64,000 bases of DNA from Petrolisthes cinctipes. Its lineage: Eukaryota; Arthropoda; Malacostraca; Decapoda; Porcellanidae. The stretch is taken from the NCBI GenBank assembly GCA_033782935.1, contig JAWQEG010000486.1:682001-746000 (forward strand), in the 5' to 3' direction. This document shows, piece after piece, positions 26,521 to 38,500 of the stretch. Position 1 is the first letter of the stretch. Each line of letters starts with the position of its first letter. The notes under the pieces were generated by a model that saw nothing but the letters and a program-made list of their open reading frames with translations, was not told the origin of the DNA and did not search any database. The position numbers and the translations under genes were made by a program.

Positions 26521-27551
26521 TATAAACGGGTACAGAAGATGCATGCACATATCGACTTTTGGGCACCTAAAAGATCGGTTTTCAGTATGTTTTGGGCCTG
26601 TATATTGAAAATACTCTAACACGGAGTAGGCATGTACAGATCGCTTCTGGGACCCAAAAATATCGAATTTTCGAGTGTTTTAAGGTTGAATTTAGGATAT
26701 AAATGGGTACAGAAGATGCATACACATATTGACTTTGGTCACCTAAAATATCGATTTTCAGCTTGTTTTTGGCCTGTATTTTGAAAATACTCTAACACGG
26801 AGTAGGCAAGTACAGATCGCTTCTGGGACCCCAAAATATCGAATTTTCGGGTGTTTTGAGCCTGAATTTGAGATATAAACGGGTACAGAAGATGCATCCA
26901 CATATCGACTTTTGGGCACCTAAAAGATCGGTTTTCAGTATGTTTTGGGCCTGTATATTGAAAATACTCTAACACGGAGTAGGCATGTACAGATCGCTTC
27001 TGGGACCCCAAAATATCGAATTTTCATGTGTTTTGGGCCTGAATTATAGATATCGACTTTGGGCACCTAAAATATCGATTTTTAGCATGTTTTGGGCCTA
27101 TAATTTGAAAATATTCTAGCACTAAGTAGGCATGTACAGATCACTTCTGGGACCCCAAAATATCAATATTTTCGGGTGTTTTGAGCCTGAATTTGATATA
27201 TAAACGGGTACAGATGATGCATGCACATATCGACTTTGGAGACTTAAAATATCGATTTTTAGCATGTTTTAAACCTATAATTTTGAAAACATTCTAGCAC
27301 TGAGTAGGCATGTACAAATCGCTTTGGGGACCCAAAAATATCGAATTTTCGAGTGTATTAAGGTTGAATTTAGGATATAAATGGGTGCAAAAGATACATA
27401 CACATATTGACTTTGGTCACCTAAAATATCGATTTTCAGCTTGTTTTTGGCCTGTATTTTGAAAATACTCTAACACGGAGTATGCATGTAAGGTTTGCTT
27501 CTGGGACCCCAAAATATCGAATTTTCGGATGTTTTGTGCCTGAATTTGAGA
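26521..27551 (+). repeat. 1,031-bp higher-order repeat, copy 2
   Basis: Second copy of the same unit, with single-base differences such as GAGTGTATTAAGG near 27,352 (copy 1 has GAGTGTTTTAAGG) and ATATCGACTTTGG near 27,228 (copy 1 has ATATCGAGTTTGG). Identity ends near 27,551, where the array continues with an M monomer (27,630). Confidence 0.85.
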
Positions 27552-29339
27552 TATAAACGGGTACAGAAGATGCATACACATGTTGACTTTGGGCACCTAA
27601 AATATCGATTTTCAGCATGTTTTGGGCCTGCATCTGAGTAGGCATGTACAGATCGCTTCTGAGACCCCAAAATATCGAATTTTCGGGTGTCTGGAGCCTG
27701 AATTTGAGATATAAACGGGTACAGAAGATGCATGCACATATCGACTTTTGGGAACTTAAATGATCGATTTTCAGTATGTTTTGGTACTGTATTTTGAAAA
27801 TACTCTAACACGGAGTAGGCATGTACAGTTCGCTTCTGGGACCCCAAAATATCGAATTTTCGGGTGTTTTGGGCCTGAATTTGAGATATCGACTTTGGGC
27901 ACCTAAAATATCGATTTGTAGCATGTTTTGGGCCTATATTTTGAAAATATTCTAGCACTAAGTAGGCATGTATAGATCACTTCTGGGACCCCAAAATATC
28001 GAATTTTCGGGTGTTTTGAGCTTGAATTTGAGATATAAACGGGTACAGATGATGCATGCACATATCGACTTTGGACACTTAAAATATCGATTGTTAGCAT
28101 GTTTTGAGCCTATATTTTGAAAACATTCCAGCACTGAGTAGGCATGTACAGATCGCTTCTGGGACCCCAAAATATCGAATTTTCGGGTGTTTTGGGCCTG
28201 AATTATAGATATCGACTTTTGGCACCTAAAATATCGATATTTAGCATGTTTTGGGCCTATAATTTGAAAATATTCTAGCACTAAGTAGGCATGTACAGAT
28301 CACTTCTGGGACCCCAAAATATCGAATTTTCGGGTGTTTTGAGCCTGAATTTGAGATATAAACGGGTACAGATGATGCATGCACATATAGACTTTGGACT
28401 CTAAAAATATCGATTTTTAGCATGTTTTGAGCCTATATTTTGAAAACATTCCAGCACTAAATAGGCATGTACAGTTCGCTTCTGGGACCCAAAACCATCG
28501 AATTTTCGGGTGTTTTGAGGTTGAATTTGGGATATAAACGGGTACCGAAGATGCATGCACATATCGACTTTTGGGGACCTAAAAGATCGATTTTCAGTAT
28601 GTTTTGGGCCTGTATTTTGAAAATACTCTAACACGGAGTAGGCATGTACAGTTCGCTTCTGGGACCCCAAAACATCGAATTTCCGGGTGTTTTGGGCCTG
28701 AATTTGAGATGTCGACTTTGGGCACCTAAAATATCGATTTTCAGCATGTTTTGGGCCTATATTTTGAAAATATTCAAGCACTAAGTAGGCATGTACAGAT
28801 CACTTCTGGGACAACCAAATATCGAATTTTCGGGTGTTTTGAGCCTGAATTTGAGATATAAACGGGTACAGATGATGCATGCACATATTGACTTTGGACA
28901 CTTAAAATATCGATTTTTAGCATGTTTTGAGCCTATATTTTGAAAACATTATAGCACTGACTAGACATGTACAGATCGCTTCTGAGACCCAAAATTATCG
29001 AATTTTAGGGTGTTTTGAGGTGGAATTTGAGATATAAACGAGTGCAGAAGATGCATACACATATCGACTTTGGACACTTAAAATATCGAATTTTTCGCAT
29101 GTTTTGAGCCTATATTTTGAAAATATTCTATCACTGACTAAACATGTACAGATCGCTTCTGGGACCCAAAATTATCGAATTTTCGGGTGTTTTGAGGTTG
29201 AATTTGATATATAAACGAGTGCAGAAGATGCATACACATATCGACTTTTGGGCACCTAAAAGATCGATTTTCAGTATGTTTTGGGCCTGTATTTTGAAAA
29301 TACTCTAACACGGAGTAGGCATGTACAGTTTGCTTCTGG
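27552..29339 (+). repeat. Irregular satellite stretch
   Basis: Contains L, S and M monomers, with M at 27,630 and S junctions near 27,885 and 28,705. Local features include GACTCTAAAAATATCG near 28,398 and GGGACAACCAAATATCG near 28,809. Pieces near 28,500-28,740 resemble 35,510-35,750. I found no simple tandem HOR and no non-satellite sequence. Confidence 0.75.
27615..27773 (+). repeat. Reference medium monomer (class M, 159 bp)
   Basis: Half A is 70 bp here (AAAATATCGA at 27,599 to 27,669) and half B is 89 bp. The half-A segment that normally reads CCTGTATTTTGAAAATAC and on to GGAGTAGG is reduced to CCTGCATCTGAGTAGG, a net loss of 18 bp. M-type sites, by the CTGCATCTGAG text or a one-base variant, start near 398, 880, 2566, 6731, 10595, 20656, 23547, 25410, 27630, 29465, 30124, 34459, 36118, 39925, 41469, 42953, 43433, 45464, 45944, 52004, 56543, 58052, 59533, 60515, 61667, 63138 and 63973. 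Most are preceded by a half B with AAACGAGTGCAGAAG and ACATGTTGAC, which again suggests one founder lineage. Confidence 0.88.
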
Positions 29340-30404
29340 GACCCAAAAATATCGAATTTTCGGGTGTTTTGAGCCTGAATTTGAGATATAAACGGGTACA
29401 GAAGATGCATGCACATATCGACTTTGGGCTCCTAAAATATCGATTTTCAGCATGTTTTGGGCCTGCATCTGAGTAGGCATGTACAGATCGCTTCTGGGCC
29501 CCATAAATATCGAATTTTCGGATGTTTGGAGCCTGAATTTGAGATATAAACGGGTACAGAAGATGCATGCACATATCGACTTTTCGGCTCCTAAAAGATT
29601 GATTTTCAGTATGTTTTGGGCGTGTATTTTGAAAATACTCCAACACGGAGTAGGCATAAACAGTTCGCTTCTGGTACCCCAAAATATCGAATTTTCGGGT
29701 GTTTTGGGTCTGAATTTGAGATATCGACTTTGGGCATCTAAAATATCGATTTTCAGCTTGTTTTGGGCCTGTATTTTGAAAATACTCTAACATGATGTAG
29801 GCATGTACAGATCGCTTCTGGGACCCCAAAATATCGAATTTTCGGGTGTTTTGAGCCTGAATTTGAGATATAAACGGGTACAGATGATGCATGCACTTAT
29901 CGACTTTTGGGCACCTAAAAGATCGATTTTCAGTATGTTTAGGGCCTGTATATTGAAAATACTCTAACACGGAGTAGGCATGTACAAATCGCTTCTGGGA
30001 CCCAAAAATATCGAATTTTCGGGTGTTTTGAGCCTGAATTTGAGATATAAACGGGTACAGAAGATGCATGCACATATCGACTTTGGGCTCCTAAAATATC
30101 GATTTTCAGCATGTTTTTGGCCTGCATCTGAGTAGGCATGTACAGATCGCTTCTGGGCTCCATAAATATCGAATTTTCGGATGTTTGGAGCCTGAATTTG
30201 AGATATAAACGGGTACAGAAGATGCATGCACATATCGACTTTTCGGCTCCTAAAAGATTGATTTTCAGTATGTTTTGGGCGTGTATTTTGAAAATACTCC
30301 AACACGGAGTAGGCATAAACAGTTCGCTTCTGGTACCCCAAAATATCGAATTTTCGGGTGTTTTGGGCCTGAATTTGAGATATCGACTTTGGGCACCTAA
30401 AATA
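29340..30404 (+). repeat. 659-bp higher-order step (29,340-29,745 repeated at 29,999-30,404)
   Basis: The block from about 29,340 to 29,745 recurs 659 bp later. Shared rare text includes GACTTTGGGCTCC, GACTTTTCGGCTCC (29,581 and 30,240) and AGGCATAAACAGTTCGC (29,652 and 30,311). The period fits one M, one S and two L monomers. The same cassette reappears near 36,234 and 41,585. The 253 bp between the repeated parts (29,746-29,998) are ordinary L monomers. Confidence 0.82.
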
Positions 30405-31371
30405 TCGATTTTCAGTATGTTTAGGGTTTGTATATTGAAAATACTCTAACACGGAGTAGGCATGTACAAATCGCTTCTGGGACCCCAAATTATCGAATTT
30501 TTGGGTGTTTTGGGCCTGAATTTGAGATATCGACTTTGAGCACCTAAAATATCGATTTTTAGCATGTTTTGGGCTTATATTTTGAAAATATTCTAGCACT
30601 GAGTAGGCATGTACAAATCGCTTCTGGGACCCCAAAATATCGAATTTTCGGGTGTTTTGAGCCTGAATTTGAGATATAAACGGGTACAGAAGATGCATGC
30701 ACATATCGACTTTTGGGAACCTAAAATTTCGATTTTGAGCTTGTTTTGGGTCTGTATCTTGAAAACATTCTAACTAGGAGTAGGGATGTACAGATCGCTT
30801 CTTGGACCCAAAACTACCGAATTTTCGGGTATTTTGAGCCTGAATTTGAGATATAAACAGGTACAGAAGATGCATGCACATATTGACTTTGGGCACCTAA
30901 AATATCGATTTTCATCATGTTTTCGGCCTGTATTTTGAAAATACTCTAAATAGGAGTAGGCATGTACAGATCGCTTCTGGGACCCAAAAATATCGATGTT
31001 TCGGGTGTTTTGAGCCTCAATTTGAGATATAAACGGGTACAGAAAATGCATGCACATATCGACTTTGGACACTTAAAATATCGATTTTTAGCATGTTTTG
31101 AGCCTATATTTTGAAAATATTCTAGCACTAAGTAGACATGTACAGATCACTTCTGGGACCCCAAAATATCGAATTTTCGGGTGTTTTGAGCCTGAATTTG
31201 GGATATAAACGGGTTCAGAAGATGCATGCACATATCGACATTTGGGCACCTAAAAGATCGATTTTCAGTATGTTTTGGGCCTGTATTTTGAAAATACTCT
31301 AACACGAAGTAGGCATGTACAGTTCGCTTCTGGGACCCTAAAATATCGAATTTTCGGGTGTTTTGGGCCTG
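30372..31371 (+). repeat. 1,000-bp higher-order repeat, copy 1
   Basis: From about 30,372 the text matches 31,372 onward at exactly 1,000 bp. Shared variants include ATGTTTAGGG, ATGTACAAATCGC, GGGCTTATATTTTG, AACCTAAAATTTCG, GACCCAAAACTACCG, TTTTCATCATGTTTTCGG and ATCGATGTTTCGGG. Identity continues to about 31,195 (32,195 in copy 2). Confidence 0.85.
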
Positions 31372-32195
31372 AATTTGAGATATCGACTTTGGGCACCTAA
31401 AATATCGATTTTCAGTATGTTTAGGGCCTGTATATTGAAAATACTCTAACACGGAGTAGGCATGTACAAATCGCTTCTGGGACCCCAACATATCGAATTT
31501 TTGGGTGTTTTGGGCCTGAATTTGAGATATCGACTTTGAGCACCTAAAATATCGATTTTTAGCATGTTTTGGGCTTATATTTTGAAAATATTCTAGCACT
31601 GAGTAGGCATGTACAGATCGCTTCTGGGACCCCAAAATATCGAATTTTCGGGTTTTTTGAGCCTGAATTTGAGATATAAACGGGTACAGAAGATGCATGC
31701 ACATATCGACTTTTGGGAACCTAAAATTTCGATTTTGAGCTTGTTTTGGGTCTGTATCTTGAAAACATTCTAACTAGGAGTAGGGATGTACAGATCGCTT
31801 CTAGGACCCAAAACTACCGAATTTTCGGGTATTTTGAGCCTGAATTTGAGATATAAACAGGTACAGAAGATGCATGCACATATTGACTTTGGGCACCTAA
31901 AATATCGATTTTCATCATGTTTTCGGCCTGTATTTTGAAAATACTCTAACTAGGAGTAGGTATGTACAGATCGCTTCTGGGACCCAAAAATATCGATGTT
32001 TCGGGTGTTTTGAGCCTGAATTTGAGATATAAACGGGTACAGAAAATGCATGCACATATCGACTTTGGACACTTAAAATATCGATTTTTAGCATGTTTTG
32101 AGCCTATATTTTGAAAATATTCTAGCACTAAGTAGACATGTACAGATCACTTCTGGGACCCCAAAATATCGAATTTTCGGGTGTTTTGAGCCTGA
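31372..32195 (+). repeat. 1,000-bp higher-order repeat, copy 2 (partial)
   Basis: Second copy of the 1,000-bp unit. Scattered changes include GGGTTTTTTGAGCC near 31,653 and TAGGTATG near 31,958. It ends near 32,195, where GAATTTAAGATATAAACGG replaces copy 1's GAATTTGGGATATAAACGG and two extra 177-bp monomers follow. Confidence 0.85.
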
Positions 32196-32219
32196 ATTTA
32201 AGATATAAACGGGTACAGA

Positions 32220-32573
32220 AGATGCATGCACATATCGACTTTTGGGAACCTAAAATATCGATTTTTAGCATGTTTTGGGCCTATATTTTGAAAATATTCT
32301 AGCACTAAGTAGGCATGTACAGATTACTTCTGGGACCCCAAAATATCGAATTTTCGGGTGTTTTGAGCCTGAATTTAAAATATAAACGGGTACAGAAGAT
32401 GCATGCACATATCGACTTTTGGGAACCTAAAATATCGATTTTTAGCATGTTTTGGGCCTATATTTTGAAAATATTCTAGCACTAAGTAGGCATGTACAGA
32501 TTACTTCTGGGACCCCAAAATATCGAATTTTCGGGTGTTTTGAGCCTGAATTTGGGATATAAACGGGTTCAGA
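32220..32573 (+). repeat. Two adjacent, nearly identical 177-bp monomers
   Basis: The monomer beginning near 32,220 is repeated at once near 32,397. Both carry AGATTACTTCTGGG (32,321 and 32,498), GGGAACC and TTTAGCATG. The 1,000-bp HOR resumes after them: GGGATATAAACGGGTTCAG lies at 31,200 and again at 32,554. The offset of 1,354 equals 1,000 plus two 177-bp monomers. This records a monomer-level duplication inserted into an HOR. Confidence 0.85.
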
Positions 32574-35500
32574 AGATGCATGCACATATCGACATTTGGG
32601 CACCTAAAAGATCGATTTTCAGTATGTTTTGGGCCTGTATTTTGAAAATACTCTAACACGAAGTAGGCATGTACAGTTCGCTTCTGGGACCCTAAAATAT
32701 CGAATTTTCGGGTGTTTTGGGCCTGAATTTGAGATATCGACTTTGGGCACCTAAAATATCGATTTTTAGCATGTTTTGGGCCTATATTTTCAAAATATTC
32801 TAGCACTAACACGGAGTAAGCATGTACAGATCGCTTCTGGGACCCCAAAATATCGAATTTTTGGGTGTTTTTGGCCTGAATTTGAGATATCGACTTTGGG
32901 CACCTAAAATATCGATTTTTAGCATGTTTCGGGCCTATATTTTAAAAATATTCTAGCACTTAGTAGGCATGTACAGATCACTTCTGGGACCCCAAAATAT
33001 CGAATTTTCGGGTGTTTTGAGCCTGAATTTGAGATATAATCGGGTACAGAAGATGCATGCACATATCGACTTTAGACACTTAAAATATCGATTTTTAGCA
33101 TGTTTTTAGCCTATTTTTTGAAAATATTCTAGCACTGACTAGACATGTACAGATCGCTTCTGGGACCCCAAAATATCGAATTTTCGGGTGTTTTGGGCCA
33201 GAATTTGAGATATCGACTTTGGTCACCTAAAATATCGATTTTAGCATGTTTTGGACCTATATTTTGAAAATATTATTGCACTTAGTAGGCATGTACAGAT
33301 CAATTTTGGGAGCCCCAAAATATCGAATTCTCGGGTGTTTTGAGCCTGAATTTGAGATATAAACAGATGATGCATGCACATATCGACTTTGGACACTTAA
33401 AATATCGATTTTTAGCATGTTTTGAGCCTATATTTTGAAAATATTCTAGCACTAAGTAGGCATGTACAGATCACTTCTGGGACCCCAAAATATCGAATTT
33501 TCGGGTGTTTTGAGCCTGAATTTAAGATATAAACGGGTACAGAAGATGCATGCACATATCGACTTTTGGGAACCTAAAATATCGATTTTTAGCATGTTTT
33601 GGGCCTATATTTTGAAAATATTCTAGCACTAAGTAGGCATGTACAGATCACTTCTGGGACCCCAAAATATCGAATTTTCGGGTGTTTTGAGCCTGAATTT
33701 GAGATATAAACGGGTACAGATGATGCATGCACATATTGACTTCGGACACTTAAAATATCGATTTTTAGCATGTTTTTAACCTTTATTTTGAAAAAACTCT
33801 AGCACTGAGTAGGCATGTACAGATTGGTTCTGGGACCCCAAAATATCGAATTTTCAGGTGTTTTGAGGTTGAATTTAGGATATAAACGGGTACAGAAGAT
33901 GCATGCACATATCGACTTTTGGGCACCTAAAAGATCGATTTTCAGTATGTTTTGGGCCTGTATTTTGAAAATACTCTAACACGGAGTAGGCATGTACAGA
34001 TCGCTTCTGGGACCCCAAAATATCGAATTTTTGGGTGTTTTGATCCTGAATTTGAGATATCGCCTTTGGGCACCTAAAATATTGATTTTTAGCATGTTTT
34101 GGGCCTATATTTTAAAAATATTCTAGCACTGAGTAGGCATGTACAGATCGCTTCTGGGACCCAAAAATATCGATGTTTCGGGTTTTTTGAGCCTGAATTT
34201 GAGATATAAACGGGTACAGAAGATTCATGCACATATCGACTTTGAACACTTAAAATATCGATTTTTAGCATGTTTTGACCCTATATTTTGAAAACATTCT
34301 AGCACTGAATAGGCATGTACAGATCGCTTCTGGGACCCAAAAATCTCGAATTTTTGGGTGTTTTGAGCCTGAATTTGAGATATAAACGGGTACAGAAGAT
34401 GCATACACATGTTGACTTTGGGCACCTAAAATATCGATTTTCAGCATGTTTTGGGCCTGCATCTGAGTAGGCATGTACAGATCGCTTCTGGGACCCCAAA
34501 ATATCGAATTTTCGGGTGTCTGGAGTCTGAATTTGAGATATAAACGGGTACAGTAGATGCATGCACATATCGACTTTTGAGAACCTACAAGATCGATTTT
34601 CAGTATGTTTTGGGACTGTATTTTGAAAAATACTCTAACACGGAGTAGACATGTACAGTTCGCTTCTGGGACCCCAAAATATCGAATTTTCGGGTGTTTT
34701 GGGCCTGAATTTGAGATATCGACTTTGGGCACCTAAAATATCGATTTTTAGCATGTTTTGGGCTTATATTTTGAAAATATTCTAGCATTAAGTAGGCTTG
34801 TACAGATCACTTCTGGGACCCCAAAATATCGAATTTTCGGGTGTTTTGAGCCTGAATTTGAGATATAAACGGGTACGGATTATGCATGCACATATCGACT
34901 TAGGACACTTAAAATATCGATTTTTAGCATATTTTGAGCCTATATTTTTAAAAAATTCTAGCACTGAGTAGGCTTGTACAGATCGCTTCTGGGACCCAAA
35001 AATATCGAATTTTCGGGTGTTTTGAGCCTGAATTTGAGGTATAAACGGGTACAGATGATGCATGCACATATCGACTTTTGGGCACCTAAAAGAACGATTT
35101 TCTGTATGTTTTGGGCCTGTATATCGAAAATACTCTAACACGGAGTAGGTATGTACAAATCACTTCTGGGACCCCAAAATATCGAATTTTTGGGTGTTTT
35201 GGGCCTGAATTTGAAATATCGACTTTGAGCACCTAAAATATCGATTTTTAGCATGTTTTGGGCTTATATTTTGAAAATATTCTAGCACTGAGTAGGCATG
35301 TACAGATCGCTTCTTGGACCGCAAAATATCGAATTTTCGGGTGTTTTGAGCCTGAATTTGAGATATAAACGGGTACAGATGATGCATGCACATATCGACT
35401 TAGGACACTTAAAATATCGATTTTTAGCATGTTTTGAGCCTATATTTTTAAAAAATTCTAGCACTGAGTAGGCTTGTACAGATCGCTTATGGGACCCAAA

Positions 35501-38500
35501 AATATCGAATTTTCGGGTGTTTTGAGGTTGAATTTGGGATATAAACGGGTACCGAAGATGGATGCACATATCGACTTTTGGGCACCTAAAAGATTGATTT
35601 TCAGTATGTTTTGGGCCTGTATTTTGAAAATACTCTAACACGGAGTAGGCATGTACAGTTCGCTTCTGGGACCCCAAAACATCGAATTTTCGGGTGTTTT
35701 GGGCCTGAATTTGAGATGTCGACTTTGGGCACCTAAAATATCGATTTTTAGCATGTTTTGGGCCTATATTTTGAAAATATTCTAGCACTAAGTAGGTATG
35801 TACAGATCACTTCTGGGACCCCAAAATATCGAATTTTCGGGTGTTTTGAGCCTGAATTTGAGATATAAACGGGTACAGATGATGCATGCACATATTGACT
35901 TTGGACACTTAAAATATCGATTTTTAGCATGTTTTGAGCCTATATTTTGAAAATATTCTAGCACTGACTAAACATGTACAGATCGCTTCTGGGACCCAAA
36001 ATTATCGAATTTTCGGGTGTTTTGAGGTTGAATTTGATATAAAAACGGGTACAGAAGATGCATGCACATATCGACTTTGGGCTCCTAAAATATCGATTTT
36101 CAGCATGTTTAGGGCCTGCATCTGAGTAGGCATGTACAGATCGCTTCTGGGCCCCAAAAATATCGAATTTTCGGATGTTTGGAGCCTGAATTTGAGATAT
36201 AAACGGGTACAGAAGATGCATGCACATATCGACTTTTCGGCTCCTAAAAGATCGATTTTCAGTATGTTTTGGGCGTGTATTTTTAAAAAATACTCCAACA
36301 CGGAGTAGGCATAAACAGTTCGCTTCTGGTACCCCAAAATATCGAATTTTCGGGTGTTTTGGGTCTGAATTTGAGATATCGACTTTGGGCATCTAAAATA
36401 TCGATTTTCAGCTTGTTTTGGGCCTGTATTTTGAAAATACTCTAACATGAAGTAAGCATGTACAGATCGCTTCTGTGACCCCAAAATATCGAATTTTCGG
36501 GTGTTTTGAGCCTGAATTTAAGATATAAACGGGTACAGATGATGCATGCACATATCGACTTTTGGGCACCTAAAAGAACGATTTTCATTATGTTTTGGGC
36601 CTGTATATTGAATATACTCTAACACGGAGTAGGCATGTACAAATCGCTTCTGGGACCCCAAAATATCGAATTTTTGGGTGTTTTGGGCCTGAATTTGAGA
36701 TTTCGACTTTGAGCACCTAAAATATCGATTTTTAGCATGTTTTGGGCTTATATTTTGAAAATATTCTAGCACTGAGTAGGCATGTACAGTTCGCTTCTGG
36801 GACCCCAAAATATCGAATTTTCGGATGTTTTGGGCCTGAATTTGAGATAACGACTTTGGGCACCTAAAATATCGATTTTTAGCATGTTTTGGGCCTTTAT
36901 TTTCAAAATATTCTAGCACTAACACGGAGTAGGCATGTACAGATCGCTTCTGGGACCCCAAAATATCGAATTTTCGCGTGTTTTTAGGTTGAATTTGGGA
37001 TATAAACGGGTACAGAAGATGCATGCACATATTGACTTGGGGCACCTAAAATATCTATTTTCAGCATGTTTTGGGCCTGTATTTTGAAAATACTCTAACA
37101 CGGAGTATGCATGTACAGTTCGCTTCTGGGACCCCAAAATATCGAATTTTCGGGTGTTTTGGGCCAGAATTTGAGATATCGACTTAGGTCACCTAAAATA
37201 TCGATTTTAGCATGTTTTGGACCTATATTTTGAAAATATTCTAGCACTAAGTAGGCATGTACAGATCAATTCTGGGAGCCCCAAAATATCGAATTCTCGG
37301 GTGTTTTGAGCCTGAATTTGAGATATAAACAGATGATGCATGCACATATCGACTTTGGACACATAAATATATCGATTTTTAGCATGTTTTGAGCCTATAT
37401 TTTGAAAAAACTCTGGCACTGAGTAGGCATGTACAGATCGCTTCTGGGACCCCAAAATATCGAATTTTCGGGTGTTTTGAGGTTGAATTTAGGATATAAA
37501 CGGGTACAGAAGATGCATGCACATATCGACTTTTGGGCACCTAAAAGATCGATTTTCAGTATGTTTTGTACCTGTATTTTAAAAATACTCTAACACGGAG
37601 TAGGCATGTACAGATCGCTTCTGGGACCCCAAAATATCGAATTTTTGGGTGTTTTGATCCTGAATTTGAGATATCGACTTTGGGCACCTAAAATATCGAT
37701 TTTTAGCATGTTTTGAGCCTATATTTTGAAAACATTCTAGCACTGAGTAGGCATGTACAGATCGCTTCTGGGACCCAAAAATATCGAATTTTCGGGTGTT
37801 TGGAGCCTGAATTTGAGATATAAACGGGTACTGAAGATCCATGCGCATATCGACTTTTGGGCACCTAACAGATCGATTTTCAGTATGTTTTGGGCCTGTA
37901 TTTTGAAAATACTCTAACACGGAGTAGGCATGTACAGTTCGCTTCTGGGATCCCCAAATATCAAATTTTCGGGTGTTTTGAGCCTGAATTTGAGATATAA
38001 ACGGGTAGAGAAGATACATGCAAATATTGACTTTGGGCACCTAAAATATCGATTTTCATCATGTTTTGGGCTTGTATTTTGAAAATACTCTAACACGGAG
38101 TAGGTATGTACAGTTCGCTTCTGGGACCCCAAAATATAGAATTTTCGGGTGTTTTGGACCTGAATTTGAGATATCGAATTTGGGCACCTAAAATATCGAT
38201 TTTTTGCATGTTTTGGGCCTATATTTTGAAAATATTCTATCACTAAGTAGGCATGTACAGATCACTTCTGGGACCCCAAAATATCGAATTTTCGGGTGTT
38301 TTGAGCCTGAATTTGAGATATAAACGGGTACAGATGATGCATGCACATATTGACTTTGGACACTTAAAATATCGATTTTTAGCATGTTTTTAACCTTTAT
38401 TTTGAAAAAACTCTAGCACTGAGTAGGCATGTACAGATCGCTTCTGGTACCCCAAAATATCGAACTTTCGGGTGTTTTGAGACTGAATTTGAGATATAAA

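Noticed and set aside
29305..30075. 256-codon minus-strand open frame as a repetitive-protein gene
   Set aside because: Same cause: a run of monomers without a frame-breaking 176-bp unit. Its 59-residue periodicity matches the DNA period, and nothing gene-like flanks it.
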